Source: a virus
IMG/VR virus record: IMGVR_UViG_3300009790_000014
Coordinates: 1 to 51,270 of that record
DNA: 51,270 nt
Direction: 5' to 3' (one strand)
Part shown: positions 6,805-14,187 of the stretch, piece by piece
Layout of the letters: every line of letters begins with the position of its first letter
Numbering within the stretch: the first letter of the stretch is position 1
Notes under the pieces: generated by a model
The model's input: only the letters and a program-made list of their open reading frames with translations
The model's database searches: none
What the model was told of the DNA's origin: nothing
Made by a program: the position numbers and the translations under genes

Positions 6805-7988
6805 GTAAAATCAAATGTGACTGGTGTGACAAAATGTTTGATCCCGCAAAGAGAAAGGACAGGATCGGCAGTCGCACCTACAAGTACACAAAATACTGCT
6901 CCAATTCTTGTTGTTCAAAAAGAAACGACAGTATTAAAAAAGAGAAATTAAAAGCGGAGACAAGAGAGAGAAGGCACGGCGTTAAAAAAACATGTGATGA
7001 GTGCGGCAAAGAGATGGATGCCTATAAGGCAGGCACGGGGGTAGCAAGGAGGTACTGTAGTGATGAATGTAAAAGGATAGTAAAAAACAGGAACACCTTA
7101 AAAAGCGAGGCGTACCAAGAACAGTTAAAGAGAAGTCAAGAAAAGTACCGACTTGAAAAAGAGCAACGCCCCAAAGGGAGGAACTGTTTGTACTGCGGGA
7201 CTTGGTTTAATTACAAGACCGCTAAGTCAAAGCCTATCTACAAAAACACAACTGACGGTGGTATACTTAAAATCCAGTCTAAAAGCATAGAGTTTGTTTA
7301 CACAAGCCAGAAGCACTGTTGTAGGAAGTGTAGGACAGAAACGTACAAAGAAAGAACAGGAACTTGGACAAACGGCAAGCCGATCAAGGTTCCTGTTGAG
7401 GCTCAATGTGCCGCCCCCGGTTGTGATAATATGTTCAGTACAACAAAAGGGGTACTTGAAAGAGCGCACAGGGCTAAGAAATATTGCTCCCATTATTGCA
7501 GCACAAGAACCTACGCAATGAACAACCGAGAGTTGATGCGTAAGACCGGAAGAGAGTGGTCAAGAAGGAACCGTGAGGCAATAAACAAGTACACCACTAT
7601 ATTAAAAAGGACTAACCCGTCTTACGCAATGGCTTGCCGCTTGAGGGGGAGGTTAAGGGCTGCCTTAAAAGAAGCTGGCCTTAACCCGAACAAGCCGCAT
7701 AGGAAATCCACTGAAGAATTAGTGGGTTGTTCCTTTGGTGACTTGGTTGCTCACATTGAATCAAAGTTCACAGTGGGCATGGATTGGGATGTGTTCCTTA
7801 ATGCTGGCTTCAGCGGCATCCACATTGATCACATCATGCCGTGCGCTGCCTTTGATTTAACTAAGGAAGAGGAACAGCGTAAGTGTTTCCATTGGTCAAA
7901 CCTTCAGCCCTTGTGGGCTGTAGATAACCTAAGTAAAGGGGCGCGGTATGAAGGTAGGGAAGCAGGCCATATACAAAATAGTTGCTGA
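6801..7988 (+). CDS. HNH endonuclease with multiple zinc-finger-like clusters
   Basis: A 395-residue protein. The C-terminal part carries the HNH signature HIDHIMPCAAFDL (about 341) with ...NLQPLW...DNLSKG, as in phage and intron-type HNH nucleases. The first 240 residues hold at least four Cys clusters (CDWCDK, CSNSC near 30-38; CDECGK and CSDEC near 71-90; CLYCGTW; CAAPGCDN with CSHYC), which would be zinc fingers binding DNA. HNH proteins nick or cut dsDNA and often behave as homing or selfish genes. The gene looks richer in G/C blocks than the genes around it, which could mean separate acquisition (visual impression). It overlaps both neighbours. Confidence 0.75.
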   Translation: MSKIKCDWCDKMFDPAKRKDRIGSRTYKYTKYCSNSCCSKRNDSIKKEKLKAETRERRHGVKKTCDECGKEMDAYKAGTGVARRYCSDECKRIVKNRNTLKSEAYQEQLKRSQEKYRLEKEQRPKGRNCLYCGTWFNYKTAKSKPIYKNTTDGGILKIQSKSIEFVYTSQKHCCRKCRTETYKERTGTWTNGKPIKVPVEAQCAAPGCDNMFSTTKGVLERAHRAKKYCSHYCSTRTYAMNNRELMRKTGREWSRRNREAINKYTTILKRTNPSYAMACRLRGRLRAALKEAGLNPNKPHRKSTEELVGCSFGDLVAHIESKFTVGMDWDVFLNAGFSGIHIDHIMPCAAFDLTKEEEQRKCFHWSNLQPLWAVDNLSKGARYEGREAGHIQNSC

Positions 7989-8154
7989 GAGTTTAGCCGT
8001 GGAAACAAAAGACCGTTCAAGCCAAAGGATTCTTGCTGCTGTAGAAGCGGTATCAATTACTCTTGTTGCTGACGGCCATAAAATAATCGGCAAGATTAAT
8101 AGAAGGTCTGCTGTAAGGGCAGTACAAAAAAGATTAGAAAATTATGAACAGTGA
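7948..8154 (+). CDS. hypothetical small basic protein overlapping the HNH gene
   Basis: A 68-residue protein starting inside the last 41 bases of the HNH gene in another frame. Helical, basic, with 'AESLAVETKDRSSQRILAAV' and 'SAVRAVQKRLENYEQ'. Not recognised. Its end overlaps the sigma-4-like gene by 11 bases, so the three genes are probably read together. Confidence 0.5.
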   Translation: MKVGKQAIYKIVAESLAVETKDRSSQRILAAVEAVSITLVADGHKIIGKINRRSAVRAVQKRLENYEQ

Positions 8155-8572
8155 TTTAGAAAGATACACATATATCAAGCGCGTATATAGCGCACAAACA
8201 GACGGCCTGTTAACTGAACAGGAAAAGCTAGTCCTTCTAAAAAGATGTGACGGTATATCATTCAATCAAATAGCCAGCCTACTTGGCTGTACAAAACAAA
8301 GGGCATCGCAAATAAATGAACGTGCAAAAAAAATATTGGAAGAAGGGAAGAGGCCAAGAAGAGGGAGGCCAAGACTAATGCCTCAAGAATATGTAGTTAA
8401 ATTAACTAGACGCCAGAGAGATGCTCTTGTTAAGACACGTGCCTTGAAAGAATTAATCATGACGGCTGAAGCTAATGAACATCCTTACTGGACTTATTGT
8501 TTGGTAGAATTATTAGAACAGATCGCGGAGCAAAATAATACTGTGACAATACAAGAGAATGAATTGATATAA
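8144..8572 (+). CDS. sigma-70 region 4-like HTH protein
   Basis: A 142-residue protein. Residues about 24-65 (LTEQEKLVLLKRCDGISFNQ ... LLGCTKQRASQINERAKKIL) match the region-4 helix-turn-helix of sigma factors, with the 'I A S L L G C T K Q R A S Q I' recognition segment. There is no region 2, so it is not a full sigma factor. It could be an RNA-polymerase-binding activator or a simple HTH regulator. A basic stretch (GKRPRRGRPRLMPQ) follows, like an AT-hook. A degenerate palindrome copy lies in its last codons, making it another candidate for palindrome control. Confidence 0.6.
   Translation: MNSDLERYTYIKRVYSAQTDGLLTEQEKLVLLKRCDGISFNQIASLLGCTKQRASQINERAKKILEEGKRPRRGRPRLMPQEYVVKLTRRQRDALVKTRALKELIMTAEANEHPYWTYCLVELLEQIAEQNNTVTIQENELI
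8537..8553. promoter_or_regulatory. 17-bp palindrome copy 7 (one core mismatch)
   Basis: AATACTGTGACAATACA: the left arm is perfect and the right arm has CAATA instead of CAGTA. It lies in the last codons of the sigma-4-like gene, about 20 bases before the next ATG. Confidence 0.5.
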
Positions 8573-8853
8573 TGAAGACGCCACGACACACAACACATGT
8601 CAAGATAGACACAACTTTTGAAGGAACAAAACGGACATCTATTATGGATATAAAAGATATGGAGTGTATTGCTGGGGTTCCCGGTAAGGTTACATATCTA
8701 CGGATAATGTCAAAGAGAGAGGCTGACAAAAAGGTAGACTTATACCTTCATGGAAATAAGTATGAAGTGCTTGGGTCGTTTATGTTTGATGGGAAGTGGC
8801 CGATTAAAGAGAAGGAAACTGAGACTATAATAATTAAAATAAAATATACATGA
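8572..8853 (+). CDS. hypothetical protein
   Basis: A 93-residue protein that starts on the last base of the previous stop (TAATG). Beta-rich pattern: THVKIDTTFEGTKRTSI, DLYLHGNKYEVLGSFMF, TIIIKIKYT. Not recognised. The stop overlaps the next start as ATGA. Confidence 0.5.
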   Translation: MKTPRHTTHVKIDTTFEGTKRTSIMDIKDMECIAGVPGKVTYLRIMSKREADKKVDLYLHGNKYEVLGSFMFDGKWPIKEKETETIIIKIKYT

Positions 8854-9011
8854 GTAATAAAAACATAAGTAATAAAACAAAGAAGATTGCTGACGACCCG
8901 AATGCAGGGATGAAGAAGGCAATAGATGAAGGCTTTAGACGTTTCTTAAAAAAGAGAAACATGGAAGCCCCAACAGGATTCAATTATTCAAAACAAAAAA
9001 ACCAAGAATAA
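8850..9011 (+). CDS. small lysine-rich protein
   Basis: A 53-residue protein beginning MSNKNISNKTKKIADDPN, with a basic FRRFLKKRNME segment. ATG 8850 overlaps the preceding stop (ATGA), which supports translation even at this length. Not recognised. It is followed directly by RNA element B. Confidence 0.45.
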   Translation: MSNKNISNKTKKIADDPNAGMKKAIDEGFRRFLKKRNMEAPTGFNYSKQKNQE

Positions 9012-9016
9012 TAATT

Positions 9017-9084
9017 TACATAGGTAGTTATGCTATTAAGAAGCATAGAGGTTTACTTTCATTCCCTCGTAATCCGCCTATGTA
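9017..9084 (+). ncRNA. three-stem RNA element B
   Basis: Stem P1 pairs TACATAGG (9017-9024) with CCTATGTA (9077-9084). P2 is TATGC (9029-9033) with GCATA (9043-9047) closing the loop TATTAAGAA. P3 is GAGG (9048-9051) with CCTC (9065-9068). It is homologous to the element at 6214-6302: the loop TATTAAGA and the following AGGTTT are kept while all three stems differ in bases yet still pair. It lies between 9011 and the ATG at 9123. Confidence 0.5.
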
Positions 9085-9122
9085 TTCCTTTATATACAAA
9101 AAAGAATTAACATTAAAACATA

Positions 9123-9404
9123 ATGGCAAAAAATAAATACATAATAACATTAACAAATACAATAGACACGGACTACTTGATTAGTGCTGGAAGTCAAAAA
9201 GAAGCTAAACAAAAGTTTGATTTAGTTAAGCCTCATTTATCAATAACGGGTGATGGCATTGCCTTCATAAACAAGGACGCTATTGATGAAGATCCAGCTA
9301 TAAGTAATGTAGACGTTGAAGCTGACGGGGTAAGCAATTGGGATTATGAGGTTACTGATGTAACCTTAGTCTCAAATGTGTTCGCAGATTCACCAGCAAG
9401 TTGA
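9123..9404 (+). CDS. hypothetical protein downstream of RNA element B
   Basis: A 93-residue acidic protein (MAKNKYIITLTNTIDTDYLI...). No good Shine-Dalgarno is seen; the leader is A-rich. Strand-rich with several Asp/Glu. Not recognised. The gene between the RNA element and a terminator would be the natural target if the RNA is cis-acting. Confidence 0.5.
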   Translation: MAKNKYIITLTNTIDTDYLISAGSQKEAKQKFDLVKPHLSITGDGIAFINKDAIDEDPAISNVDVEADGVSNWDYEVTDVTLVSNVFADSPAS

Positions 9405-9405
9405 C

Positions 9406-9489
9406 GAAACGTAGGGGTACATATAGACTGACTTCGCTGTTGGTTAATGTAGCGTTTCCCAATAGCCTTAGCTAACTCCATAGCTATTG
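9406..9489 (+). ncRNA. hairpin-rich untranslated stretch before a terminator
   Basis: After the stop at 9404 there is no + strand gene until 9556. The stretch holds GAAACG (9406-9411) with CGTTTC (9453-9458) and CAATAGC (9460-9466) with GCTATTG (9483-9489), then the intrinsic terminator. It could be a small RNA or a structured 3' end. A - strand frame (9344-9544, TTG start) crosses the same bases. Confidence 0.35.
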
Positions 9490-9493
9490 CTTG

Positions 9494-9532
9494 CCAGTCA
9501 CAGTCCCCTGCTGTGACTGGTTTTCTTTTTTT
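9494..9532 (+). terminator. rho-independent terminator
   Basis: A perfect 10-bp stem, CCAGTCACAG (9494-9503) with CTGTGACTGG (9511-9520), and a 7-base loop, followed by TTTTCTTTTTTT. The strongest terminator seen on the + strand. It ends the transcript containing RNA element B and separates it from the RlpA-like gene. Confidence 0.85.
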
Positions 9533-9555
9533 AAACCAAAACAAAATAATATATA

Positions 9556-9942
9556 ATGAAAATAATAACTACTATAATACTAAGCATTGCCATAGTTTAC
9601 TACATCGTGGCACAACCTACGTTTAAAACAATAACCACTACCGCCTCTTGGTATGGCGGCAAAGCAGATGGACTTGTTGGAAAGTTAACCGCATCAGGTG
9701 AGCCACTGGATGACAAGGCTTTGACTTGTGCTATGTGGGGAGTTCCTTTCGGGACAAGAGTTCGTGTAACTTTAGGCAACCGATCTGTCATAGTTAGGGT
9801 TAATGATCGCGGCCCAAACCAGAAGCGTCATCCCGATAGAGGGATAGACCTGACCAAAGCTGCGTTCAGTAAGCTCTCAGATCCAGACGCTGGGTTACTG
9901 AAGAACGTGAAACTAGAAATGATTTCCTACCCAAGTAAGTAA
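9556..9942 (+). CDS. rlpA: RlpA-like lytic transglycosylase domain protein
   Basis: A 128-residue protein. The N-terminus is one hydrophobic segment (MKIITTIILSIAIVYYIVAQ), a signal peptide or anchor. The rest is a double-psi beta-barrel of the RlpA type: TASWYGGKADG, LTASGEPLD, WGVPFGTRVRVTL, VRVNDRGPN and RGIDLTKAAF. RlpA proteins cut denuded peptidoglycan glycan strands in the periplasm. In a phage this is a plausible wall-degrading or lysis enzyme. No SPOR domain is present, so it is a minimal form. It is coupled to the next secreted protein by a 3-base gap. Confidence 0.8.
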   Translation: MKIITTIILSIAIVYYIVAQPTFKTITTTASWYGGKADGLVGKLTASGEPLDDKALTCAMWGVPFGTRVRVTLGNRSVIVRVNDRGPNQKRHPDRGIDLTKAAFSKLSDPDAGLLKNVKLEMISYPSK

Positions 9943-9945
9943 CCG

Positions 9946-10245
9946 ATGAAATATATTACCTTATTGTTTGTACTAGTGGCCTCACTTAATGCTGGCCCTA
10001 CCTTAATGGTTTCACCTGATGAAGGTAAAATTAAACTTAGAGTTAAGGATCTACCAGCAGGGAAGGCAGTAGTAATACTAACAAGTACTAACTTAACGGA
10101 CTGGACTCTGGCTCAAGATGAATACATTGAGCCATGTATTTACATGGTCCCTGATGAGCAACCAGTTGAGGAGAGTGTTTATTGGTGCATACTTACCAAT
10201 AAAAATAAATCTTTCTTCAGGGTTGTTGTATTAAATTACAAATAA
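9946..10245 (+). CDS. small exported protein with Verrucomicrobiota-like pattern
   Basis: A 99-residue protein with a clear signal peptide (MKYITLLFVLVASLNAG). The mature part contains LTSTNLTDWTLAQ and ends near SFFRVVVLN. 'S.NL..W' followed by '[RS]FFRV' is a beta-sandwich pattern I associate with Verrucomicrobiota/Lentisphaerae secreted proteins, which is the main hint about the host. Its function is unknown; it may help the RlpA-like enzyme next to it. Confidence 0.5.
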   Translation: MKYITLLFVLVASLNAGPTLMVSPDEGKIKLRVKDLPAGKAVVILTSTNLTDWTLAQDEYIEPCIYMVPDEQPVEESVYWCILTNKNKSFFRVVVLNYK

Positions 10246-10321
10246 AAATTAGATAAATAGTTTGTTTGTATTTATTTGTTGACAATATTATTCATATGAA
10301 TCACTCTAACTTTTTAGCAGT
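10246..10321 (+). promoter_or_regulatory. AT-rich leader before the recombination block
   Basis: A non-coding 76-base leader with a consensus -35 box TTGACA (10279-10284). No good -10 is found at 16-18 bases (CACTCT at 10302). Palindrome copy 8 sits at its end. Probably the promoter region of the recombination operon, but the start point cannot be placed. Confidence 0.3.
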
Positions 10322-10338
10322 TAAACTGTAACAGTATA
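10322..10338. promoter_or_regulatory. 17-bp palindrome copy 8 (one core mismatch)
   Basis: TAAACTGTAACAGTATA directly touching the ATG at 10339 with no intervening Shine-Dalgarno. The left arm has AAACTGT in place of TATACTGT, like copies 9 and 10. Confidence 0.7.
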
Positions 10339-10926
10339 ATGAGATACGACCCAAGCAAGTATGAGGATGTGGCCACTAGGTTGCAGCGCATTTATTCAGA
10401 GAACCCAAAGCTCCGTGTTATAACAGAGATTGAATGGCATGACGACGACTTCAGTAAGGTGTGTTTTAAAGCATCACTTTTAGAAGATGATGTTGTCCTT
10501 GCCACGGGGTTTGCAATGGACTGGAAGTCTAAAGACAGAGGAGCAACTACTACTAACTGGGTAGAAACTTCTGAGACAAGTGCTATCGGGAGGTGTATTG
10601 CTAACAGCAAGTACCAAGACAAGAACGCTGAACGCCCTTCAAAGCAAGAGATGGAGATCGCCTCAGAAAGAACCGCTGCTTCACCAGTGAAAGCTAATGC
10701 TCCAGCTAAAGCCAAGCCTGCTTCACCAAAGCCAAACACAAGAGACAAGCAACTTAAAGAATTAGTTGGTAAGAAATCAAAGGAAGTGAATCAGTTTTTA
10801 ATTAGCAAGGGTCAGATCAAGGAGACGGAAACTTTTCTTGATGTAAGTGATGCTTACGCAAAGCAAATGATTGAACACCCTGCTAAATTCTTAGCAATTG
10901 TTACTGCGACTTGTGCCAAATCCTAG
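10339..10926 (+). CDS. putative single-strand annealing / ssDNA-binding protein
   Basis: A 195-residue protein. Near residues 74-92 it has WVETSETSAIGRCIANSKY, a form of the 'ETSAIGRALA' motif found in many phage recombination proteins that I know as ERF/Rad52-type or unclassified annealing proteins. A flexible A/K/P linker (about 115-138) leads to a small C-terminal helical region. The position directly before a RecB-like nuclease strongly suggests a two-component recombination system (annealing protein plus exonuclease). The start abuts palindrome copy 8 and no ribosome site is visible. Confidence 0.55.
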   Translation: MRYDPSKYEDVATRLQRIYSENPKLRVITEIEWHDDDFSKVCFKASLLEDDVVLATGFAMDWKSKDRGATTTNWVETSETSAIGRCIANSKYQDKNAERPSKQEMEIASERTAASPVKANAPAKAKPASPKPNTRDKQLKELVGKKSKEVNQFLISKGQIKETETFLDVSDAYAKQMIEHPAKFLAIVTATCAKS

Positions 10927-12031
10927 CACCATAGAGCATAGTGCAGGGGGAGATGAGAGGCAGGGCTTGCCTAGCGCAAGCGGATTGAATCGTGTTATCA
11001 ATTGCCCTCGTTCTCTAGAGTTGGAGTCTAAATCTCCTACCCCGCCTGATTCTCCTTGGGCTGCAAGAGGCACAAGAATACATGGGGTCATGGACGGTAG
11101 TGTTGACCGCTCTGAGTTGAGTAATGAAGAGCTGGATGTCGTGCATGAACTTGAGGAATACGACAAGCTATTGTTCCATGACTGCCATGATATCATAAGG
11201 GAAGAGAGATATTGGTACTACCATAATAATAAAAAAATATGGTCAGGCATGTTAGATATTGCAGCGCGGTGCAGTAGGACAGGCAACGGGATTGTTTGCA
11301 ACTACAAGACAGGGCGCGGCCAAGACTCTGTAGCTAACAATTGGCAAGCCAAAGCTGAGTCAGTTTTATGGTGGCAAAAATGGAGAGACAAAGGGATGAC
11401 TGAAGTTCGCTACTGTTTTGCTCAACCAGAATCCATGTATGATCACGTTCTTTGTCATACGTTCAATGAAGAAGAACTAAAGAGAGCGGAGAAGGATATA
11501 CGTGACGGCGTTTTATTAGCACTGTCAGGTAAAGGTTGGCTTGAGCCAAGTGAGAAAGCCTGCCTTTGGTGTAAAGCTAAGTCAATTTGCAGTGCGTTAA
11601 AGTATAAGATAGAGGCGTACAAGGATATACCAACTGAAAACTTTAGTGAGATGTCTGCTAAAGAGAGAGGTTACTACTTAGCTAAGGCCCGTGAAGCAAA
11701 AGATGCAGCAACTAAAGTTTATGAAGACTTAGCGTCTCAAGCAAAAGAGTTAGTATCAACTGATGATGAAGCTGTTAAAGGATGGTACATGTCAAGAGGC
11801 AGGGAAATTAATTCAATAACATCTACTAAGTTGGCATTAAGAATGGCAACTGAATTAGGCATACCAGCAGATGAATTTTATTCCCGTGCATCCATATCAA
11901 CAAGTGCGCTTGAGAAGTTAGCAGCAAAACATTTAAAAGTTAAAGAGCCTAAGCAATGGGTCAAAGATAACTTTCACTCAGTTATTAATAGTGCTAATGC
12001 AAGATCGTCATTAAAAGCTAGGCGTAAATGA
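10898..12031 (+). CDS. RecB-like PD-(D/E)XK exonuclease
   Basis: A 377-residue protein overlapping the preceding gene by 29 bases. The start is uncertain: TTG 10898 or GTG 10913, and no ATG fits. It opens with SGLNRVINCPRSL, then ARGTRIHGVMDG, the nuclease core KIWSGMLDIAA (the Asp) and GIVCNYKTGRG (D/E-x-K type, here N-Y-K), followed by QAKAESVLWW. A Cys cluster CLWCKAKSIC near 225 is typical of Cas4/AddB-like iron-sulphur nucleases, although a fourth Cys would be needed. It probably resects DNA ends for the annealing protein upstream. Confidence 0.65.
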   Translation: MLLRLVPNPSTIEHSAGGDERQGLPSASGLNRVINCPRSLELESKSPTPPDSPWAARGTRIHGVMDGSVDRSELSNEELDVVHELEEYDKLLFHDCHDIIREERYWYYHNNKKIWSGMLDIAARCSRTGNGIVCNYKTGRGQDSVANNWQAKAESVLWWQKWRDKGMTEVRYCFAQPESMYDHVLCHTFNEEELKRAEKDIRDGVLLALSGKGWLEPSEKACLWCKAKSICSALKYKIEAYKDIPTENFSEMSAKERGYYLAKAREAKDAATKVYEDLASQAKELVSTDDEAVKGWYMSRGREINSITSTKLALRMATELGIPADEFYSRASISTSALEKLAAKHLKVKEPKQWVKDNFHSVINSANARSSLKARRK

Positions 12032-12510
12032 ACGACAAAGATTGGGAGAAATATAAGAAGCATGTTGCTGATAGTGTTCCAACTGTACAGCGTGTTGTTC
12101 AGTACCTCTTATCACGTGGCCACACTGTTCAAGTTCCCCCAACTCATATAGCAACTAATCAAAGAGACAGGATTAAGATGAAGGACGATGGAGACTTCTT
12201 CTTAATACAACGCTGTGAAGTTAAACAAACTAGGCACGTGTTTGCTGGGCCAGAAGACTGGCCGTTCTCTGTAATTATTATATGTAATAAGAATAGCTTT
12301 GATAAAAGACATGGAAGCAAGCCAGCCTATTACATCATACCCTCATCAGACTTTAAGTGCATGATAGTTATAGACGTTCAGAAGACAGAGAAGAGTTGGT
12401 GGGCAGAGGAAAAGAAAGATAGTAGATATGAAGATGTTGTTGAAACATTCTACGTTATAGATAAAAACAATCCACATATTAGTTGGGAAAAAATTTATGC
12501 CAATAAATAG
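12028..12510 (+). CDS. hypothetical protein, possible nuclease fold
   Basis: A 160-residue protein coupled to the previous gene by ATGA and to the next by 14 bases. The central stretch DGDFFLIQRCEVKQTRH looks like a D...E-x-K nuclease core, followed by SVIIICNKNSF and AYYIIPSSDF. The pattern fits a PD-(D/E)XK-like or restriction-type fold, but only weakly. Sitting between two other nuclease-like genes supports a role in recombination or DNA processing. Confidence 0.4.
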   Translation: MNDKDWEKYKKHVADSVPTVQRVVQYLLSRGHTVQVPPTHIATNQRDRIKMKDDGDFFLIQRCEVKQTRHVFAGPEDWPFSVIIICNKNSFDKRHGSKPAYYIIPSSDFKCMIVIDVQKTEKSWWAEEKKDSRYEDVVETFYVIDKNNPHISWEKIYANK

Positions 12511-12853
12511 TAGGCGCAAAGGGGCCGTTGCTGAACGTGCTTTCAGAGATGAACTAAGGGAAGCAGGATATGAAGATGCCATACGGGGATGTCAGCATTC
12601 TGCTATTGGTGCAGACGGAGGAGCCGCACCAGATGTAAGGTGTGACAGTTTGAATAAGTTTCACTTTGAGGTTAAGCATAGAGAAAAGGGCGCGACTCGT
12701 AATGGGTATGAACAAGCCAAGCGTGATGCAAAGGAAGAGCAGATACCAGTGTTTGCCTTCCGCAAAAATCATTCTCCTTGGTTAGTCGCAATGTCACTGG
12801 AAGATTTTTTTAAGTTAGTGCGTGAGTTACCAGAGGAGTTTCAAAAACTGTAA
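12497..12853 (+). CDS. Holliday-junction resolvase-like nuclease
   Basis: A 118-residue protein. It begins NSRRKGAVAERAFRDELREAG (the catalytic Glu in an N-terminal helix), followed by CQHSAIGADGGAAPDVRCD (Asp) and FHFEVKHREK (E-x-K), the order of Hjc/RusA-like PD-(D/E)XK resolvases. Length fits small archaeal-type or phage resolvases. It would resolve junctions made by the annealing protein. The final Lys-Leu-stop is inside palindrome copy 9. Confidence 0.65.
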   Translation: MPINSRRKGAVAERAFRDELREAGYEDAIRGCQHSAIGADGGAAPDVRCDSLNKFHFEVKHREKGATRNGYEQAKRDAKEEQIPVFAFRKNHSPWLVAMSLEDFFKLVRELPEEFQKL

Positions 12854-12860
12854 CAGTATA
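12844..12860. promoter_or_regulatory. 17-bp palindrome copy 9 (one core mismatch)
   Basis: AAAACTGTAACAGTATA. It contains the TAA of the resolvase gene and ends four bases before the dnaB ATG. No Shine-Dalgarno is visible between. Confidence 0.7.
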
Positions 12861-12864
12861 AGCT

Positions 12865-14187
12865 ATGGAGATTAATAATGAAATAAGAGTGCCGCCTCAT
12901 AATGCGGATATGGAAGAAGGGCTTTTGGGTTGTCTTATTGAAGACCCAAAGGAGGCGTTGAGTGGATTCATATCAGAACATCCTGCTTCACGTGGGTATT
13001 TTTATGATACCCGAAACCAGATTGTATATAACGCAATACTAAAGCTACAAGATGATCGTCAGAACATAGACTTATTAACACTTGTTAATGTTCTTAAAAA
13101 AGAAAACAAACTGGATGAGATTGGGGGGCCAGCATATGTGACTGGGTTATCTGACAAGATGTCAGTCCCAAGCAACTGGCCGTACTATTCAAAAGAACTA
13201 CGTGATTACTGGATAAAGCGTAAGCTTATTGAGTCAGGTCATCAGGCGGTCAAGGAAGGATACCAATCAGTGGACGCATCCAAGGCTTTAGATTGTGTGC
13301 AACGTGACATCTTACAGATAGCACAGGATAACGCTGGCTCAGGTGAGCGCAGTAATGCTGACATGGTAGGTGAGTACATAGCAAAGATTGAAGCTGGCCT
13401 TCTTGATCCTAGTTCTTTGCGTGGAATATCATGTGGGTATGCGGATATAGATGAGAAGACAATGGGACTCCAGCCAGCCAGTGTTACTATACTTGCTGCT
13501 CGCCCTAGCATGGGCAAGACAAGCTTGGCTTTGTGTATGGCAAGGAACATGGCGGTTGATAACAAAGAACCAGTGGGAATATTTAGTTTGGAAATGTCTG
13601 CTGAGTCTCTGATAGCAAGGTTAATACATACACAAGCAAAGGTGAGTCGTAATGATGTAGCCTCAAACATGGCCGCACTATCTCAAGCTTCTATTGATAT
13701 AGCTAATGCGCCATTATACATTGATGATCGGAGTGCTTTGTCAGTGCAGCAAATTTCTGCTGCTGCTAGGCGAATGAAACAGCAACACAAGATTAAGGCT
13801 TTGTTTATTGACTACCTTCAATTGATTAGATCAACACGTGATAAAGGTTCACGTAATGATGAGGTAGCTGAGATTAGTAATGGGTTAAAATCTATAGCTA
13901 AAGAGTTAAGGATTCCTGTTGTTGTTCTGTCTCAGCTATCCCGTCAAGTTGATAAAGATTCTCGCGCCCCAAAGCTGTCTGACTTGCGCGATAGTGGAGC
14001 CATTGAACAGGATGCTGACATTGTTTTGTTTATCTGGCGTGACCCAAACGTCCCGCCTATTGGACCGGGGCTGCCAGTATTTGTTAGCATAGATAAGAAC
14101 AGAGAGGGAGAGAGTGGTGTTAAAATTCCACTAGTCTTTTTTAAGAACTACACTAGATTTGAAAACGGAAGTTATATAAATGTCTGA
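12865..14187 (+). CDS. dnaB: replicative DNA helicase DnaB
   Basis: A 440-residue protein of typical DnaB length. The N-terminal domain starts RVPPHNADMEEGLLGCLIED; the C-terminal RecA-like domain has Walker A ARPSMGKTS (about 212-220), Walker B ALFIDYLQL (about 313-321), VVLSQLSRQ and the arginine-finger region SGAIEQDADIVLF. It unwinds the fork and loads primase. No separate primase or helicase loader is recognised in the window, so host proteins may supply these. The start lies four bases after palindrome copy 9. Confidence 0.9.
   Translation: MEINNEIRVPPHNADMEEGLLGCLIEDPKEALSGFISEHPASRGYFYDTRNQIVYNAILKLQDDRQNIDLLTLVNVLKKENKLDEIGGPAYVTGLSDKMSVPSNWPYYSKELRDYWIKRKLIESGHQAVKEGYQSVDASKALDCVQRDILQIAQDNAGSGERSNADMVGEYIAKIEAGLLDPSSLRGISCGYADIDEKTMGLQPASVTILAARPSMGKTSLALCMARNMAVDNKEPVGIFSLEMSAESLIARLIHTQAKVSRNDVASNMAALSQASIDIANAPLYIDDRSALSVQQISAAARRMKQQHKIKALFIDYLQLIRSTRDKGSRNDEVAEISNGLKSIAKELRIPVVVLSQLSRQVDKDSRAPKLSDLRDSGAIEQDADIVLFIWRDPNVPPIGPGLPVFVSIDKNREGESGVKIPLVFFKNYTRFENGSYINV

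Noticed and set aside
3804-10338. T7-type phage RNA polymerase promoters
   Set aside because: TAATAC...TATA looks superficially alike, but the element is a symmetric palindrome, occurs inside genes, and no phage RNA polymerase gene is seen.
10392-10748. 118-residue - strand frame over the annealing-protein gene
   Set aside because: Antisense shadow with low-complexity Ala/Leu/Ser, no ribosome site.
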